A stretch of DNA of 64,000 nucleotides, taken from Dryococelus australis (lineage: Eukaryota; Arthropoda; Insecta; Phasmatodea; Phasmatidae). This document shows positions 33,424-45,630 of this stretch, in pieces. Position numbers and translations under genes: made by a program. Position 1 is the stretch's first letter, and every line of letters begins with the position of its first letter. The notes below the pieces were generated by a model. That model saw only the letters and a list, made by a program, of their open reading frames with translations, did no database searches and had not been told where the DNA came from. The stretch covers positions 291,410,966-291,474,965 of the forward strand of contig CM057009.1 in assembly GCA_029891345.1 (NCBI GenBank), read 5' to 3'.

Positions 33424-34190
33424 TCATGACGTTTGGATAAAGAATGTATCGGGGATAATGTTACAAAAATTTAGGGGATGATGAAAAACCACACCAGCTT
33501 CCCTTTTATATGGAGAACCTCGGTACGGAAATATCTCCTTGCAACAGTACATCCAAAATAGCACTGGCATGCCTGTTCCAGTATATTACAACAACTTAGA
33601 TGACTTTGTGAAGTAACTTAATGTAATAATGTACTACGTACATGTCCGGCAAACTATGAACACGACAGTTCACAACACGTATCCAAATGTACGTCCTCCA
33701 GCTTCGATGCAGTCATGACAAGGTCGCACGAAGCTCAGTCGCATCCGGCATCTACACGCCGCAGGCGATCTATCGTGTATTAGTGGAGCGTACGTTCTCA
33801 CCCCGTGTCCTGTACTACTACTACAGGACATGTTGTCTGGCTCATGGCGTCGGGGATAGCATTCATAACTGCCACCCTCCCGGCACCGAGTTTGATACCC
33901 GGCTCGGGCGATGATTTTTACCTTAGTCTGCCAGATTCAAGGAAATGTTAGTACTTGATATTATGAAATTATATGTAGTGCATTCCATAACAATGCCCCG
34001 ACCGTTGTCGTATTCCACTGTAACAGGTATCCCAACACGATTTGGTTGTAGGGTTCAACAGAAGGGTTTGCGGTCCGGTTTTCCCCATCTAAAATTGATG
34101 CTTGTGCCCTGCGCCATCATCCTGCGAAGATTGTAACATCACCCCGGATACAGCCTGTATAATTGAAATCAAAATTTTAAAACATTTTAA
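33424..34190. other. Spacer with a possible SINE relic
   Basis: 33833-33915 has 'tcatggcgtcggggatagc' and 'ccgagtttgatacccggct', loosely tRNA-like A and B boxes in normal spacing. A short perfect hairpin lies just upstream. Otherwise unassigned. Confidence 0.35.
33806..33830. repeat. Perfect 9-bp stem hairpin
   Basis: TGTCCTGTA (33806-33814) and TACAGGACA (33822-33830) with a 7-base loop ctactac. No T run follows it. Likely structural noise or part of a repeat. Confidence 0.7.
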
Positions 34191-34448
34191 GGCGCCGCGG
34201 TGGCTGAGCTGGCAGGTTGCTCGCCTCCCACCGAGGCGAAAAGGGTTCAATCCTCGGCCGGGTTATTCCGGATTTTCGCATGTGGGAATCGTGCCCGACG
34301 AGGCGGCCGGTCGGTGGGTTTTTTCGGGGATATTCCGTTTCCCCCGCCCTTGCATTCAGAACGCTGATCCATTCTCACATCATTTTACCCTCATCGGCTC
34401 TCAAGACCGCGTTGTTAAGAGCCGCCCAAATCTCTCAACTCTCAACAA
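34191..34448 (+). mobile_element. tRNA-derived SINE, family S (S4)
   Basis: Head 'ggtggctgagctggcaggtt' and 'agggttcaatcctcgg'; body 'cgcatgtgggaatcgtgccc'; tail 'gagccgcccaaatctctcaa' followed by a short 'ctcaac' repeat tract. Different head variant (gctgagctggc) from S2 and S3. Confidence 0.9.
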
Positions 34449-35118
34449 CTCTTAACTCAACTCAGAACAGTTTTAACACGCAATTTGGCAAGCTACATAG
34501 TGTAAATTGTATTTGCTTGAAATGACATTTTGGGCTTAGGGGAGAAAAAAGAGAATCCAGTTGCTTTCGACTATTTTCTCTCCGTTAAACGAAGTTTTGT
34601 TGGCAAAAAAAAGGCGATATATAAATCACGTCCGTTTTTTGCGTCCGCGTGTGTTCACGTAGCACAGATAAAAAAAAATGAAAAAAAAAAAATGGAATTG
34701 TACATTGAGGCACCAGCCAAATATGGTTTACGTGCTTTCCTCTTCTCACCGATACATGTCGGCAGCGTTCGCAGTCCGATTTCAATCTCTCGACTACTTT
34801 CAGTTGGATGGAGTCATTCCCAGCAAACTTGTTTTCCTGTGTACTTCTAAAATCAATTACGGCAGGACGAAAAAAAAGCCGATATCAGGCAAGTCATGCA
34901 TACCATATAAAGGGAATTTTAATCTGCCGAAGTGCCAGGCCTGAAACGCACATACAATGTGGGCGAACTTTCACAAAATATATCTACTTCTTTGGAGTCC
35001 CTCGGTTGGCAATGTCAGCACAGTTTCATCGAAGCTTCGTGTGACTTTAAGTTTATTATTTATGTTACCAGTATACGAAGATCCGGCATAAATACGCCTG
35101 CTTCTGGGACGGAAGACT
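34449..35118. other. Spacer, nothing recognised
   Basis: A/T-rich with poly(A) at 34670-34692. Several overlapping short plus-strand frames at 34530-35147, none with a domain. Confidence 0.45.
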
Positions 35119-35858
35119 ATTACCGAGCATTATGTTTATACCTCTAATGTACTGATTGTGAGATTCACAGTTATCATTAGTGTCGTCTTCCTATTACCGA
35201 GCATTATGTTTATACCTCTAATGTACTGATTGTGAGATTCACAGTTATCATTAGTGTCGTCTTCCTATTACCGAGCATTATGTTTATACCTCTAGTGTAC
35301 TGATTGTGAGATTCACAGTTATCATTAGTGTCGTCTTCCTATTACCGAGCATTATGTTTATACCTCTAATGTACTGATTGTGAGATTCACAGTTATCATT
35401 AGTGTCGTCTTCCTATTACCGAGCATTATGTTTATACCTCTAATGTACTGATTGTGAGATTCACAGTTATCATTAGTGTCGTCTTCCTATTACCGAGCAT
35501 TATGTTTATACCTCTAGTGTACTGATTGTGAGATTCGCAGTTATCATTAGTGTCGTCTTCCTATTACCGAGCATTATGTTTATACCTCTAATGTACTGAT
35601 TGTGAGATTCACAGTTATCATTAGTGTCGTCTTCCTATTACCGAGCATTATGTTTATACCTCTAATGTACTGATTGTGAGATTCACAGTTATCATTAGTG
35701 TCGTCTTCCTATTACCGAGCATTATGTTTATACCTCTAATGTACTGATTGTGAGATTCACAGTTATCATTAGTGTCGTCTTCCTATTACCGAGCATTATG
35801 TTTATACCTCTAATGTACTGATTGTGAGATTCACAGTTATCATTAGTGTCGTCTTCCT
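35119..35858. repeat. Minisatellite, exactly 10 x 74 bp
   Basis: Unit starts 'attaccgagcattatgttta' and repeats at 35119, 35193, 35267 and so on with a strict 74-bp period and no indels. Units 3 and 6 share an A-to-G change ('ctctagtgtac'); unit 6 adds a second ('attcgcag'). The near-identity of the units indicates recent expansion or gene conversion. Confidence 0.98.
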
Positions 35859-36268
35859 ATTTCAGGCGGAAGAAAGTCATCTCCCTCTAATAGGTTTTGT
35901 TTAACATCGAAGGAAATAATGAGCATAATCCACACCAGAAAGAAAGTTTTTGCTAATATTTTTCGGTGTAGTTTCATTCAAAATAATGCACTGTGTGATT
36001 CGTAAATTTTCGCTACTTTTAGCATACTTAGTAATGAAGGGTGAAAAATTAATTCCGTGTCTGCATAATTGTTTCGCTATAAATCCACAAAGTTGTATGG
36101 GTTCAGTCTTCTGACAGCATTTTTAAGATTACGGTCGTTAGTATTGCTACAATTTCGCAAAGTATATTTAGCCAGGTTCTTTAAGGAAGTAGAAGTCTTA
36201 ATTAAACAACCGTGTTAATAATAATTGTTTACTTATTTAGCTAGTAATTTTAGAAAATGCCCTATACT
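35859..36268. other. Spacer, nothing recognised
   Basis: Unique A/T-rich DNA flanking the minisatellite. Confidence 0.5.
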
Positions 36269-36563
36269 TAGGGCCACCTGTTTTTCACGAAAAGATTTGC
36301 GCGGAGGCTAGACTTCCAACATCTTATGTGCACACTTGACGTCTTCATTTGACTATTCGACACTTAACGTGAGTGAGGAGATTATATTACGTGAGTGAGC
36401 CAATTATAATTAAGTTTCTATGATAGTGACTATCCGTGATGCGCAGGCAGGCAGATACGACGCGTAACAATTCAAATTATCCAATCACGAAAATGTTTCT
36501 GAACTAAAAGGCTTTGGAAAACAGCTTGTCCTCAAATCTTTCCGCGAAAACCAGGTGGCCTGA
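36269..36563 (-). mobile_element. hAT-type MITE, family K (K2)
   Basis: TAGGGCCACCTGTTTTTCAC to 'cgcgaaaaccaggtggcc' plus TGA. Flanks cctatact / cctatgct match at 7 of 8. Reverse relative to K1. Confidence 0.93.
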
Positions 36564-36831
36564 CCTATGCTTAATTTAAATGTTGAAAGTAAATATCACT
36601 TCCTATTTTGCCAATATTATTTATTTAATCGTAATCATCCGTTACTAACGTAAATTAACACTATCAAACACTTGAAAACAGTCTTTATAAACAGTTTTAT
36701 ATTACCTACTGAATTACTATTAAAATTTAATATTTAATATTTGACAGCTTCAGTATTTACAATCAAGTCCGTGTCACTCGTCGATTCATTTCCATTCATT
36801 TCCACTTTGTATCAGTCAGTACAGGGTGATT

Positions 36832-37209
36832 CTCAATTAGATCGAAAAAATTCAGGAGGTGATTCTTCATGAAAAAGTAAACAGAAAACTAATGACACTT
36901 TATACGTAAACAGAATATTAAGGAAGGTATAAGCCCTTAAGAAGACGAGATTTTAAGGCGTATTTATGCAAAATATCAGCTCTTACGTTGAAGTTTCCGA
37001 TAACATACAATACTATTCCGAGAGTTGTCATAGTATTTTACTTTCTTATCGATATTTTGCACGAAAACGGTTTAAAACCTCGTTTTTTAAGGGGTTTCAT
37101 GTATCCCTTAGTATTCGGATTATGTACAAAGTTTCACATATGTTTTCCTTTTACTTTTTCATGAAGTATTACCTCCCGAAGTTTGTCGGTCTAAATGCGA
37201 ATCATCCTG
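36832..37209. mobile_element. TA-flanked mariner-type MITE (element R)
   Basis: 378 bp with imperfect ~110-bp inverted repeats: left CAGGGTGATTCTCAATTAG, right ends 'gcgaatcatcctg'; both arms carry 'cttcatgaaaaagtaaa'. TA at both sides. The longest open frame of the window (157 codons, 36966-37439) starts inside R and runs out of it, so it is fortuitous. Confidence 0.92.
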
Positions 37210-37542
37210 TATATCATCTTTCCTATCCGGAATGTTCTGAACCGCCCCGAGCGCTCCTGTACACAACGGATCTATACTCGTTAAATACCTCACCCACCAC
37301 AGCACTTACGCGCTCTCGTCCATCCCTGCCACACACACATTCGTCCACCACCATCGCTCACCGCTGGTTCACTCTTCTCCGCAATTCGCTAGATGACTGC
37401 CCCAGACTGCCGATCTTCTGGCTAAGGTGTTATTTGTAGTGGCCGGCGTACTGATCCAGAATCTTCTTCACACTTCGAGCTGCGCCGAGAAGGGAATTAC
37501 CATAAAGTTCAAGCCGCTAACGCCGCCAGAAGGGGGATGGCA
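37210..37542. other. Spacer, slightly GC-rich
   Basis: No repeat or gene recognised. Confidence 0.45.
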
Positions 37543-37833
37543 TAGAGGTGATGGAAAATCGCGAAAATTTTTTGAACCAACATATCTTCTATAACACTCT
37601 AACTAGTTTATTCTTTCATGATTGGATGGACAAGTTTTTGAGTCGGCTAAGTTGTTTGCAGACCAATTACGAACGTTCTGACTTAAGGCAACCGAATCCT
37701 CATTGGTCCAGTGAAATGGGGTAGTAACTTCATACGTGCATGACAGCCAATAAGCAAATAAAACTGTCTAACATGTGTACAGTACGTTGAATACTAGCAA
37801 ACAGTCCTCTTTTCTCGTGATAAACCATAATCT
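37543..37833 (-). mobile_element. hAT-type MITE, family G (G2)
   Basis: TAGAGGTGATGGAAAATCGCG at left; 'ctcgtgataaaccataatct' at right. Nearly identical over its first 110 bp to G3 (54805). Confidence 0.9.
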
Positions 37834-38258
37834 GTTGGTATGGGGGGGGGGGGGGGACGGTGACGCCAGTTCAGGCCAACTGTCAATCATTCTCGTTCGC
37901 CCGGAGACATAAAGACTGCCGGGCCCCCGTGAAACCCCCCCCCCCCTTCCCCAATTACGCTAACCCTCATCCACTCACACCAATCAGCGTCAGCGCCGTG
38001 ACTAGACGCACGCATTAAAGCCTAGTATGAAGATTCGTGTGGTCCACACAAGCTCGATGTCCTCACTTTTTATCCGCAATTTTACTCGATTAAGCTTATT
38101 AATACCTTCGCTACCTCTGCCTCAAGTCATATCACATGGCTGCTGACATAACAAACCACCCTACATTTACATATAAAAACGTCTTGTGTTCCGTTTCTTT
38201 GCCCGAGATTCAAATTTTGAACCTCGTGGTTTGATATCAAATCATCAGCTACATAAAC
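37834..38258. other. Spacer with G and C runs
   Basis: G run 37842-37857 and C run 37936-37947; otherwise unassigned. Confidence 0.45.
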
Positions 38259-38481
38259 ACGAGTTCAATGACCTACAGGCTACACTCTACAATTTTATGT
38301 GCAAATATGCAGATATCAACTGCACATTGGTTGCCTGCTGTCACAGTGGAAGGCAACAATTGTACACCGTTCTCCAGGAGATGTTAAACACCGAGTGGAC
38401 CAATTGCTAAAGTTATATAAACGCGCGTGTTTTGAATTCTAGCTTGTCCCAAAATAAATCCGCGAATTCTTCAGGTCTCTA
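38259..38481 (+). mobile_element. hAT-type MITE, family A (A8), left end lost
   Basis: 'acgagttcaatgacctacag' to 'aattcttcaggtctcta'. Interior complete with 'cacattggttgcctgctgtc'. Confidence 0.9.
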
Positions 38482-38496
38482 ATTATAAGGTATTCA

Positions 38497-38790
38497 GAGG
38501 GACCGGAAATTTTCGCGAAAAAATTTCAGAACAACGGCGACTCCAAATATGTGTACATTTTAGTCACGTTTTCTATTGTATCACAGTTTATTAGACACGC
38601 CCAGGTGAACTCTGAGCCAGCAACAGACCTGCAAGGAAACACGCACTGAATCCCGTGCCACCTGGTCTTAGGTAAAACTGGCTACACACTGGGGCAGTAG
38701 CCAGTGAATAGATAGCTCAGGCTAAAAAGTACATAGTAGCGTGGAATCTAGCACACAGGTAGTTCAAAACGCGAAATTTTCCAGTCCCTA
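38497..38790 (-). mobile_element. hAT-type MITE, family D (D3)
   Basis: GAGGGACCGGAAATTTTCGC to 'gaaattttccagtcccta'. Flanks ggtattca / gattcatt are related only if one base is skipped. Sixteen bases from A8. Confidence 0.9.
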
Positions 38791-38831
38791 GATTCATTAT
38801 TTCCTGGGTAAACATTCTGTTTCACAGTTAT

Positions 38832-38883
38832 GAAGAGAGCGAGAGGTGAGAGAGAGAGAGAGGGGAGAGAGAGAGAGAGAGAG
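38832..38883. repeat. (GA)n microsatellite
   Basis: Purine tract dominated by GA, with two small interruptions. Confidence 0.97.
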
Positions 38884-38949
38884 TAATTTTTAGGCACATT
38901 TAAATGTCTCGAATTGGTTTGAGGACAAGAGAAACATAAAACACTACAA

Positions 38950-39055
38950 TTTAATCACTTCCTCAAATGGATCATACTGATTGAAGACCCTGAACGACTC
39001 TGGGCCAGTAGAATTTCTACTTACAAGAAAACATAGGATGAAACCCGTGCTACGT
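38950..39055 (-). mobile_element. Family D fragment
   Basis: 'ctgaacgactctgggccagt' and 'aagaaaacataggatgaaac' follow the D middle section. Both ends missing; runs into I7. Confidence 0.5.
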
Positions 39056-39094
39056 TTTCTGGGGCACATAATAATAAATAATAATGAAGAGAAA

Positions 39095-39350
39095 GGGTGG
39101 CGTCCATCTCGAACTCCAGCCACACACGCCAGCAAATTGGTCTCACTGACCAACAATATGGCGCAACGTCATCGGCCAGTCATCACCTGAAGACTTGCTC
39201 GACAGATGGCGGCTGAGTTTTCTGCAGCACACAATAGCCAATAAGACAAAATGCATATTTACCGAGATTAGCGCGACCAATCAGCCAGCAGGCACGCTTA
39301 CATTAGAGGAACAACCACGCCATTTCACTTCTGTATGTATACATACTCTG
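39095..39350 (-). mobile_element. hAT-like MITE, family I (I7)
   Basis: 'actccagccacacacgccag', 'atagccaataagacaaaatg', 'gaccaatcagccagcaggca', ends 'gtatgtatacatactctg'. Left end incomplete. Confidence 0.72.
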
Positions 39351-39469
39351 TAACACCACGGAGGATTTTTTAATTCAAACCTCCACTTACAACGAATCGA
39401 ACTCATGCCGTGGTACACAGGAAATTAATATACATATCTGCATTTTGTATACACTAAGTTAAGTTGGTA

Positions 39470-39887
39470 TAGGTGGCTCACGGTAAAATTAATACTTTTG
39501 AAAGCCCTGGTTAAGATCTACTTGTATGCACGTTGTGTATTCTTCCGCTTTGTGTAAAATTAACATTGGCATGAGGCTCATCACTTTGTTCGTGCGTTGG
39601 TCAGGTGAACATGTGGAATTATTATAAAGTAAATATGTTACAAATCTGGTAAATTTAACACTTGATGCATTTAAAAAAACAGACCACGAAAGAAATAATT
39701 TAGTTGTCACAAATGGTTACAGAACACTTTTTATTCGACGCTATCATATTGAACTAATTTTCCTCCATTGTTACCAACTTTACTGGGGTATGTCACGCAG
39801 TGCGTCCGTTAAAATATATGCAGGTAGGAGTAGTGACTTTTTACTAAGGTTGATTTCAAAAGTGCTCACTTTATCGCGAACAGCCTT
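39470..39887 (+). mobile_element. TA-flanked MITE, family E (E5)
   Basis: TAGGTGGCTCACGGTAAAAT to 'actttatcgcgaacagcctt', TA on both sides. The preceding 'aagttgg' resembles E's own 'aagttggtaac' site, so it may also have landed in an E relic. Confidence 0.92.
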
Positions 39888-39889
39888 TA

Positions 39890-41767
39890 TATGTATGTGA
39901 TCAAAAATGACAAACTATCGAATAGAGAGAACTCACTAGAAAATGTGTGGTTCTGGTGTAAGATATCTAGCGAGTGTTCATTTGCTCATAACGCATAGTT
40001 TAGTTTCATTTTTCTCATCCAACGTGGATTATTTTGAAGCAATTTCTCGTGTCACGCATGTAATTATCAATAACACAACAGGAATCTCTATCAACTCACA
40101 ACTTCGGTTTTATTCGTATGATTTTCCTGTTTCAACTAAAATAGGCCAGTTTGGAATGCCAATCTCTGTAATGGTTTTCCCAACGATTGGCAAGGAATGT
40201 TCGCTCGCGTGTGTATTCACGTAGACTTCGAGTAATTACTGGGTGAAATAGGTCTAATTCACAGCGAGGACTTCATTTTAATGGCATGTGTGATGTAGAT
40301 AATGTGGGAGCCATCTGTGACAGTTGTAATTGTTAGGGGATGTATAATTGACAATTGTGAGTCATATGCTTTTGCATATACAGAGGTATTATTTTCTAAT
40401 AGGTGCCTGCCCACATTTCGCACGGATTCATACTATGTAATTTCTTCGTGTTATACGTATTAAGTTTGTGCCAAGCCCTGCTAACGTTCCCATCTCAGAG
40501 AGAAACGAAAATGATAACTACCAAATGAGATTTATTTTGATATAATCTTCCGCAGGCAAAGTGCGTTTTAAAATGCCGTGGACCAACATGCAACTCACAT
40601 GTAATTTCTTACATTTCTTTTGACCCGCGGGAAACCTTTATTTCTAGTACGTTAGTATATACAGTAAATGCGTTAGACTCGCCACAAAAAAAATATTTAG
40701 AGGAAAGTTATGGATTTTTAAATTTATATAGGCACATACGTTCGATGCCACTATAACTAGGCATTTACTATCTTTCACTTTTTTTCAAAATAACCTTCGG
40801 CTGCTATCGGGCATATATAGAAATAAATAAATATAACTTTAGCATACCACTCACACTACATATGCCGATAACGTGTATGCCTTTTTTTCTTCCTTTATGG
40901 CGATATCTTTTTGGTAATAAAAGTTCAGGCGTACAAAATTTTTAAGCTTGATAAAGACGATAAATAGAATAAATGCTTCTTCATTTAAAAAAAAAAAACA
41001 CGAATGAAACTTTTGTATTGTTATGAGAGATGTTGATGAACACATGCCAAATAAATGTATCAATCGTGAACTAAATCAACATTTTCAAGCCTTAGTTGCG
41101 AAAGAGCCAATTTGTGAGAATTTAATTTTCCTTGTCGGACGTTCCATTATATAAAATATGTAACTGAACAGTAGCATATTTAAATTTTTGTGCTCGTGTG
41201 GCTTGTTCAGTTGAAACGTACAAGTCGGAAAAAAATAATTACTAAAAATGCATAGGCTAATTTCCCTTCCTCAACAGAAAACAAAAAAAAAAAAAAAAAT
41301 CAGCTTCGAGCATTTGGAGCGTCTGAAGTAAAGCCAATTACATGCAAGTGGATGTAACAATTTACCGGATTCGTGAATACGGTGGAGAGAAGGCACGTTA
41401 TCCAATAAGTAGATCTCTACGGGAATCACATGAGTGCATTACGGGGATCACATGTTTGGAGAGGAGCAAAACCGCAGATCCAATCAATTTTAGAAAGAGA
41501 AAATAAAAATACGGAACGAAAGGCTGTTTCTTTTGCCATTCGCGTTGGGCATCATGCGATATACAGCTTGATATAGTGCTCAATTTTGCTTCACGACCAC
41601 CGATATTTCAGGAACTTCACTTTTTGCTAAAAAAAATTATTCCAGTTCGCACCTACTTCCTCAATGGCGAATTCGTGTAGTGATAGACAACTGTTTGTCA
41701 TAATTCTAGCTAATATTCGCCACTATTTGTTCAAATTTAGTTGGGGAAGCAATGCCATAGTGCTGAA
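39890..41767. other. Longer repeat-poor spacer
   Basis: A/T-rich, poly(A) at 41283-41299 and elsewhere. A 93-codon plus frame (39943-40224) has no recognised domain; no splice or poly(A) context that would support it. Confidence 0.45.
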
Positions 41768-42023
41768 GAGTGAAATGGAGATATTTGGGCGGCTCCGAAA
41801 TTCTAAATATTAAGAGCCGGCGAGGGTGAAGAGATGCGAGCAGAGAGCAACGCCGGAATGTAAGGACAGGGAAAACAGGATATCCCCGAGAAAACATCAC
41901 GTCCAGCGGCAACGTCCAGCAAGATTCTCCCATGCCAAAACCCGCGGGTGACCCCGCCGGGAATGGAGTCCGGTTCGCCTAGGTTGGAGGCGAGTGTTCT
42001 AACCACTACACCACCGCGGCCCC
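41768..42023 (-). mobile_element. tRNA-derived SINE, family S (S5)
   Basis: Reverse copy: tail 'agatatttgggcggctccg', head 'ctaaccactacaccaccgcg'. Its head abuts family I (I8), the mirror image of the I6-S3 junction. Confidence 0.92.
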
Positions 42024-42252
42024 TCAGCATACTTCAAAATACAGAAGTTAAATAGCCGCATGTTAGACAACTCCAGCCACACACGCCAGCCTTGGTGACT
42101 CACCAGCCGGAAGCCCCGCCGAAACGGAATATTCGGCAGCATGCAGTAGCCAACCAGACAAGACCTGTACCCAGGGTGTGGCGAAGCCAATTAGATAATG
42201 GGTACGCCCACTTCAAAGGAACCGCTATACAATTTCGTATCTGTATTCTTAT
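42024..42252 (-). mobile_element. hAT-like MITE, family I (I8), joined to SINE S5
   Basis: Starts CAGCATACTTC and ends 'gtatctgtattcttattta', inverted versions of one another; interior 'aagccaattagataatgggt'. F5 begins at its outer end. Confidence 0.78.
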
Positions 42253-42256
42253 TTAT

Positions 42257-42464
42257 AGGGACACCAGATTTTGGCGAACAAAAATTTGCGACCAGATGTA
42301 TTTCATAACACTTGAGCTCAGATCCACGTTCCTGATTGGATGATATAGATATGCGCCTTAGGTTTCTGCACGTGAACCACAGACGTGCAATATCGGAGTA
42401 ACCCAATTCTAATTGCCCAGTCGAGAAAGAAAATGTCTTCTCACAGCGACACGCCACCAATAAC
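42257..42464 (+). mobile_element. hAT-type MITE, family F (F5), truncated by G1
   Basis: TAGGGACACCAGATTTTGGC through 'cgacacgccaccaataa', where G1 has inserted; the right third is missing. Confidence 0.85.
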
Positions 42465-42472
42465 TTATTGGT

Positions 42473-42765
42473 AGAGATGATGGTTTACCGCGAGAAAATT
42501 TGACTGTTTGCCAGGATTCAACGTACTCTACACATGCCCATAAGTTTTCTTTATTTGATGGCTGCCGTGCATGTGTGAAGCTACTACCCGATATCACTGC
42601 GTCTATGAGGATTGTGATGCAATAAGGCAGAACATTCGTGATTGGTATGCAAACAACTAGGCCGAAACAAAATCTTGCTCATCCAATCACAAAAGAATAA
42701 ACTTGCTACAGTGTTATCAAAGACTTGACGGCTCAAAAAATTCTCACGATTTTCCATAATTTCTT
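42473..42765 (+). mobile_element. hAT-type MITE, family G (G1)
   Basis: TAGAGATGATGGTTTACCGCG to 'acgattttccataatttctt'. Exact 8-bp duplication cttattgg at 42465-42472 and 42766-42773. CCAAT 79-83 bp from the right end. Confidence 0.94.
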
Positions 42766-42773
42766 CTTATTGG

Positions 42774-43037
42774 TGGAGACTCGAGAAATTCGCGATTTCA
42801 ATTACCTGTAGGCTAGACTTCACAATCGTATATACTTTCATACAGATATCAACTGTTTATTGGTTGATTGTTGTGGAAGTAAAAAGCGGTTGCTGGGAGC
42901 ACAATTTATTGCATGTTTGTTATTGGCTTATTTATCTCCAGGGTGTGTCAAACATCACGTCGACCAATAACATGAACGCACACGTGTGTGAATTCTAACT
43001 TGTTTAGAAATGAAGCCGCAAAATTCTTGGGTCTCTA
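42774..43037 (+). mobile_element. hAT-type MITE, family B (B4)
   Basis: TGGAGACTCGAGAAATTCGC to 'attcttgggtctcta'. Starts directly after G1's right duplication. Confidence 0.92.
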
Positions 43038-43593
43038 CCAATTATATATGTAAAAATAACATATACTTCTATGCCACACAGCATGTTACCATATTATAAC
43101 GCGAAATGATATGGTTCCTACTCATTCATAAATTTTAGGTACGCGATTTATGCCATTATTCCTCAAGAATTGCTGTGAAAGATTTTAAGGCAAAACGTGG
43201 GATTTTAAAAGTAAATAATTTTCACGTTTAAATGACCATCGTACACTGCACAAAGCAATGTAAATATTTGGAAATAATTAGTATTTTTCATTTTAAAAAT
43301 GTTGTCATTTGTGACGAGTCGATTCGCGTGAAGGTCATAAGTATTTCAAATGTATGGTGTTGCACTGAAGTTCGGTTAATGTGAATGTAGCATTTTGTGA
43401 TTAAGTTGATATTTCAATGGAAGGAAGTTTTCTGGGGAATATGGAAACGTACTCAGTAATGAACACCTTCCGAACAAATTTCCGTCACAAACAAATACTC
43501 AGCCAAGAAATTACTAAATGGTTTTCGCAACTACAGCCCAAAAATAAACACTGCTGTGGCTGTTGCGATATTTAGACCACTTATGCACATTCA
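43038..43593. other. Spacer, nothing recognised
   Basis: A/T-rich unique sequence. Confidence 0.5.
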
Positions 43594-43889
43594 TAAGGGT
43601 ACCTTTTATTTAGCTAAAAGATTTCGTGACAAGCTGTGTTCTAAAACACTTTAGTTCATAACCGCTTTCGTGATTGGATCGTTTGAATTGTAACGCGTCT
43701 TATCTGTCCGCCAGCGAATCACGGACGGTTAGCATGGGAAATACTTAATTGTGATTCGTTCACTCACGTAACAGACTGTATTCACACAAAGACAAGCGGC
43801 CAATAGCCAAATGAACACTACAAGTGTGCACATAGGTTATCGAAGTCTAGACTCTGCGTAAATCTTTTCGCGAATAACTGGTTGCCCTA
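43594..43889 (+). mobile_element. hAT-type MITE, family K (K3)
   Basis: TAAGGGTACCTTTTATTTAG to 'cgcgaataactggttgccct' plus A. Flanks cacattca / cacatgca match at 7 of 8. ATTGG at position 80; CCAAT 86-90 bp from the right. Confidence 0.92.
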
Positions 43890-45054
43890 CACATGCATTC
43901 AAACATCATAAGTCAACATAAAATATGTCTTATAGATGGCTTTAAGCAGAGTCTCTTAAGAAGGGGAAATGAAAATATGTGTACTTCAAATAAAAATAAA
44001 AGTAATTTATAATGGTAACAGCCAATAAACTATCTGTCACAGGCTACTTTAAGCTTACTGCGGTAACTTAAGTTTTTATAATTCCAATCCTGGAATCAAA
44101 TGTTTAATTCAATTGTACTTATTTATGGGCACTGTAATAAGTACTAAACACAAATAATCTTTTCTTTACTGCTGATGACACTTCAGAACGGTAAAAAAAA
44201 ATTAAAATTTAATAAATAATTTTTAGATACTTTCGTTTTTCTGGGAAGTCTCCTAAAAATGGCAAGATGTATGTGTAGTTGAATAAAGAGTCGATAAATC
44301 AACAAAGATTTCTAGTTTTTTTTTTTTTTGCTTTCCCCTGCAAGTACGAAAAAAAAAAAAACTCTTTAGTGTGGTAGGATAAATTTAAAAGTGTTCACGT
44401 CTATCGTTTCTCGTAATATAGTCGCTCACTTCTTGCAGCGACCCGTGACAGATGAAAATGACATCTGGACATCGTCAATAGGGAGGTTAAAAGCGGTACA
44501 AAAATATATCGACTACTCGTAGCACGCATGACGAAATTTAAAGTAAAGGCATCCGTCCTCAGAGCAGCTCATAAACTAATCCAAACATAAGATGATGTCT
44601 ACTTAGAAGTCGCTGTTTACGTGCGTAACGTATTCCGGTGCTGCGTGCAATACAGGAACGGTAGAAGATCTAGGAAAGCACATAGCAACACGACTTGTAA
44701 ACTTGACATCAGGTCATGTAAAGGTAGGATGTTTGCAATGCATCGAAGTTGTATGTATGATCTTATCCTTACATGTAATTTTCAGTATTCAGTTATTTCG
44801 AATAAATATGTTGTGTGAAGCACATATGCTCCTATTTTCTTAAAGTGTTAAATCTAACGAGATTTTTCATATTTTTGACGTGTTCATGTTATGAACTATT
44901 TTTAATTAACTTTGTCTAGACATGTGCTTAAGTGAATTTATGTAATTCCCTTCAGGTTCCCATGTTTATAAATTTTCTTAAAATTTCGGTTTAATTTATT
45001 TGTGAATTTTAATTGCAATAAAATAAAGTGTGTGTGTGAGTGTATATATATATA

Positions 45055-45125
<71 letters not shown>

Positions 45126-45337
45126 TAACAAAACCCGTTACGAAAAATATTTAAATTTCAAAATAAGTGTTTGGGACTTTTATTTTTACCTTCCAGAAAA
45201 CTGAGATGTAATTTCAGTAACAAATATACAAATAGTTTTAGGCCATGCAATGAACAATTTTTTTTTTTTGTTTGAGACGGTCCTTATATTGGTGTACTGC
45301 TATGACATACATCGGTGCAAATCAAAATGTTATTTGT
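43890..45337. other. Repeat-poor spacer with TA microsatellite
   Basis: A/T-rich with poly(T) at 44316-44330; a 65-codon frame at 44621 is unconvincing. Confidence 0.45.
45044..45123. repeat. (TA)n microsatellite
   Basis: About 80 bp of TA with two interruptions, preceded by a short TG run. Confidence 0.97.
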
Positions 45338-45630
45338 AGGGACATCCAAATTTCGCAAAAATATTTCACGACCAGTTGTATTTCATAACACTTTAGCTCC
45401 CCTCTACTTTTGTGATTTGGTGCTGTAGATGTTACGCGTCTTAAGTGTCTGCTCACGAATCAGAGATGTACAGAATCGGAGAAACTTAATTCTGATTGGT
45501 CAGTTAACTAAGAAAATGTCTTCTCAAAGACATACGCCGCCAATAAGGAAAAGGAATCTGCTGGTACGCTGGTAGGGTGTTGAAATATAGCGTGTGCAGA
45601 AATATTTTTACCAAACTCGTGTGTCCCTAG
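45338..45630 (+). mobile_element. hAT-type MITE, family F (F7)
   Basis: TAGGGACATCCAAATTTCGC to 'aactcgtgtgtcccta'. Flanks gttatttg / gttatttt match at 7 of 8. Best reference for the F consensus. Confidence 0.94.

Noticed and set aside
35119-35858. CRISPR array
   Set aside because: Units abut with no unique spacers; it is a tandem minisatellite in a eukaryotic context.
36966-37439. 157-codon ORF as a protein-coding gene
   Set aside because: It starts inside the inverted repeats of TA-flanked element R and reads out into flanking DNA; no domain, no codon structure.
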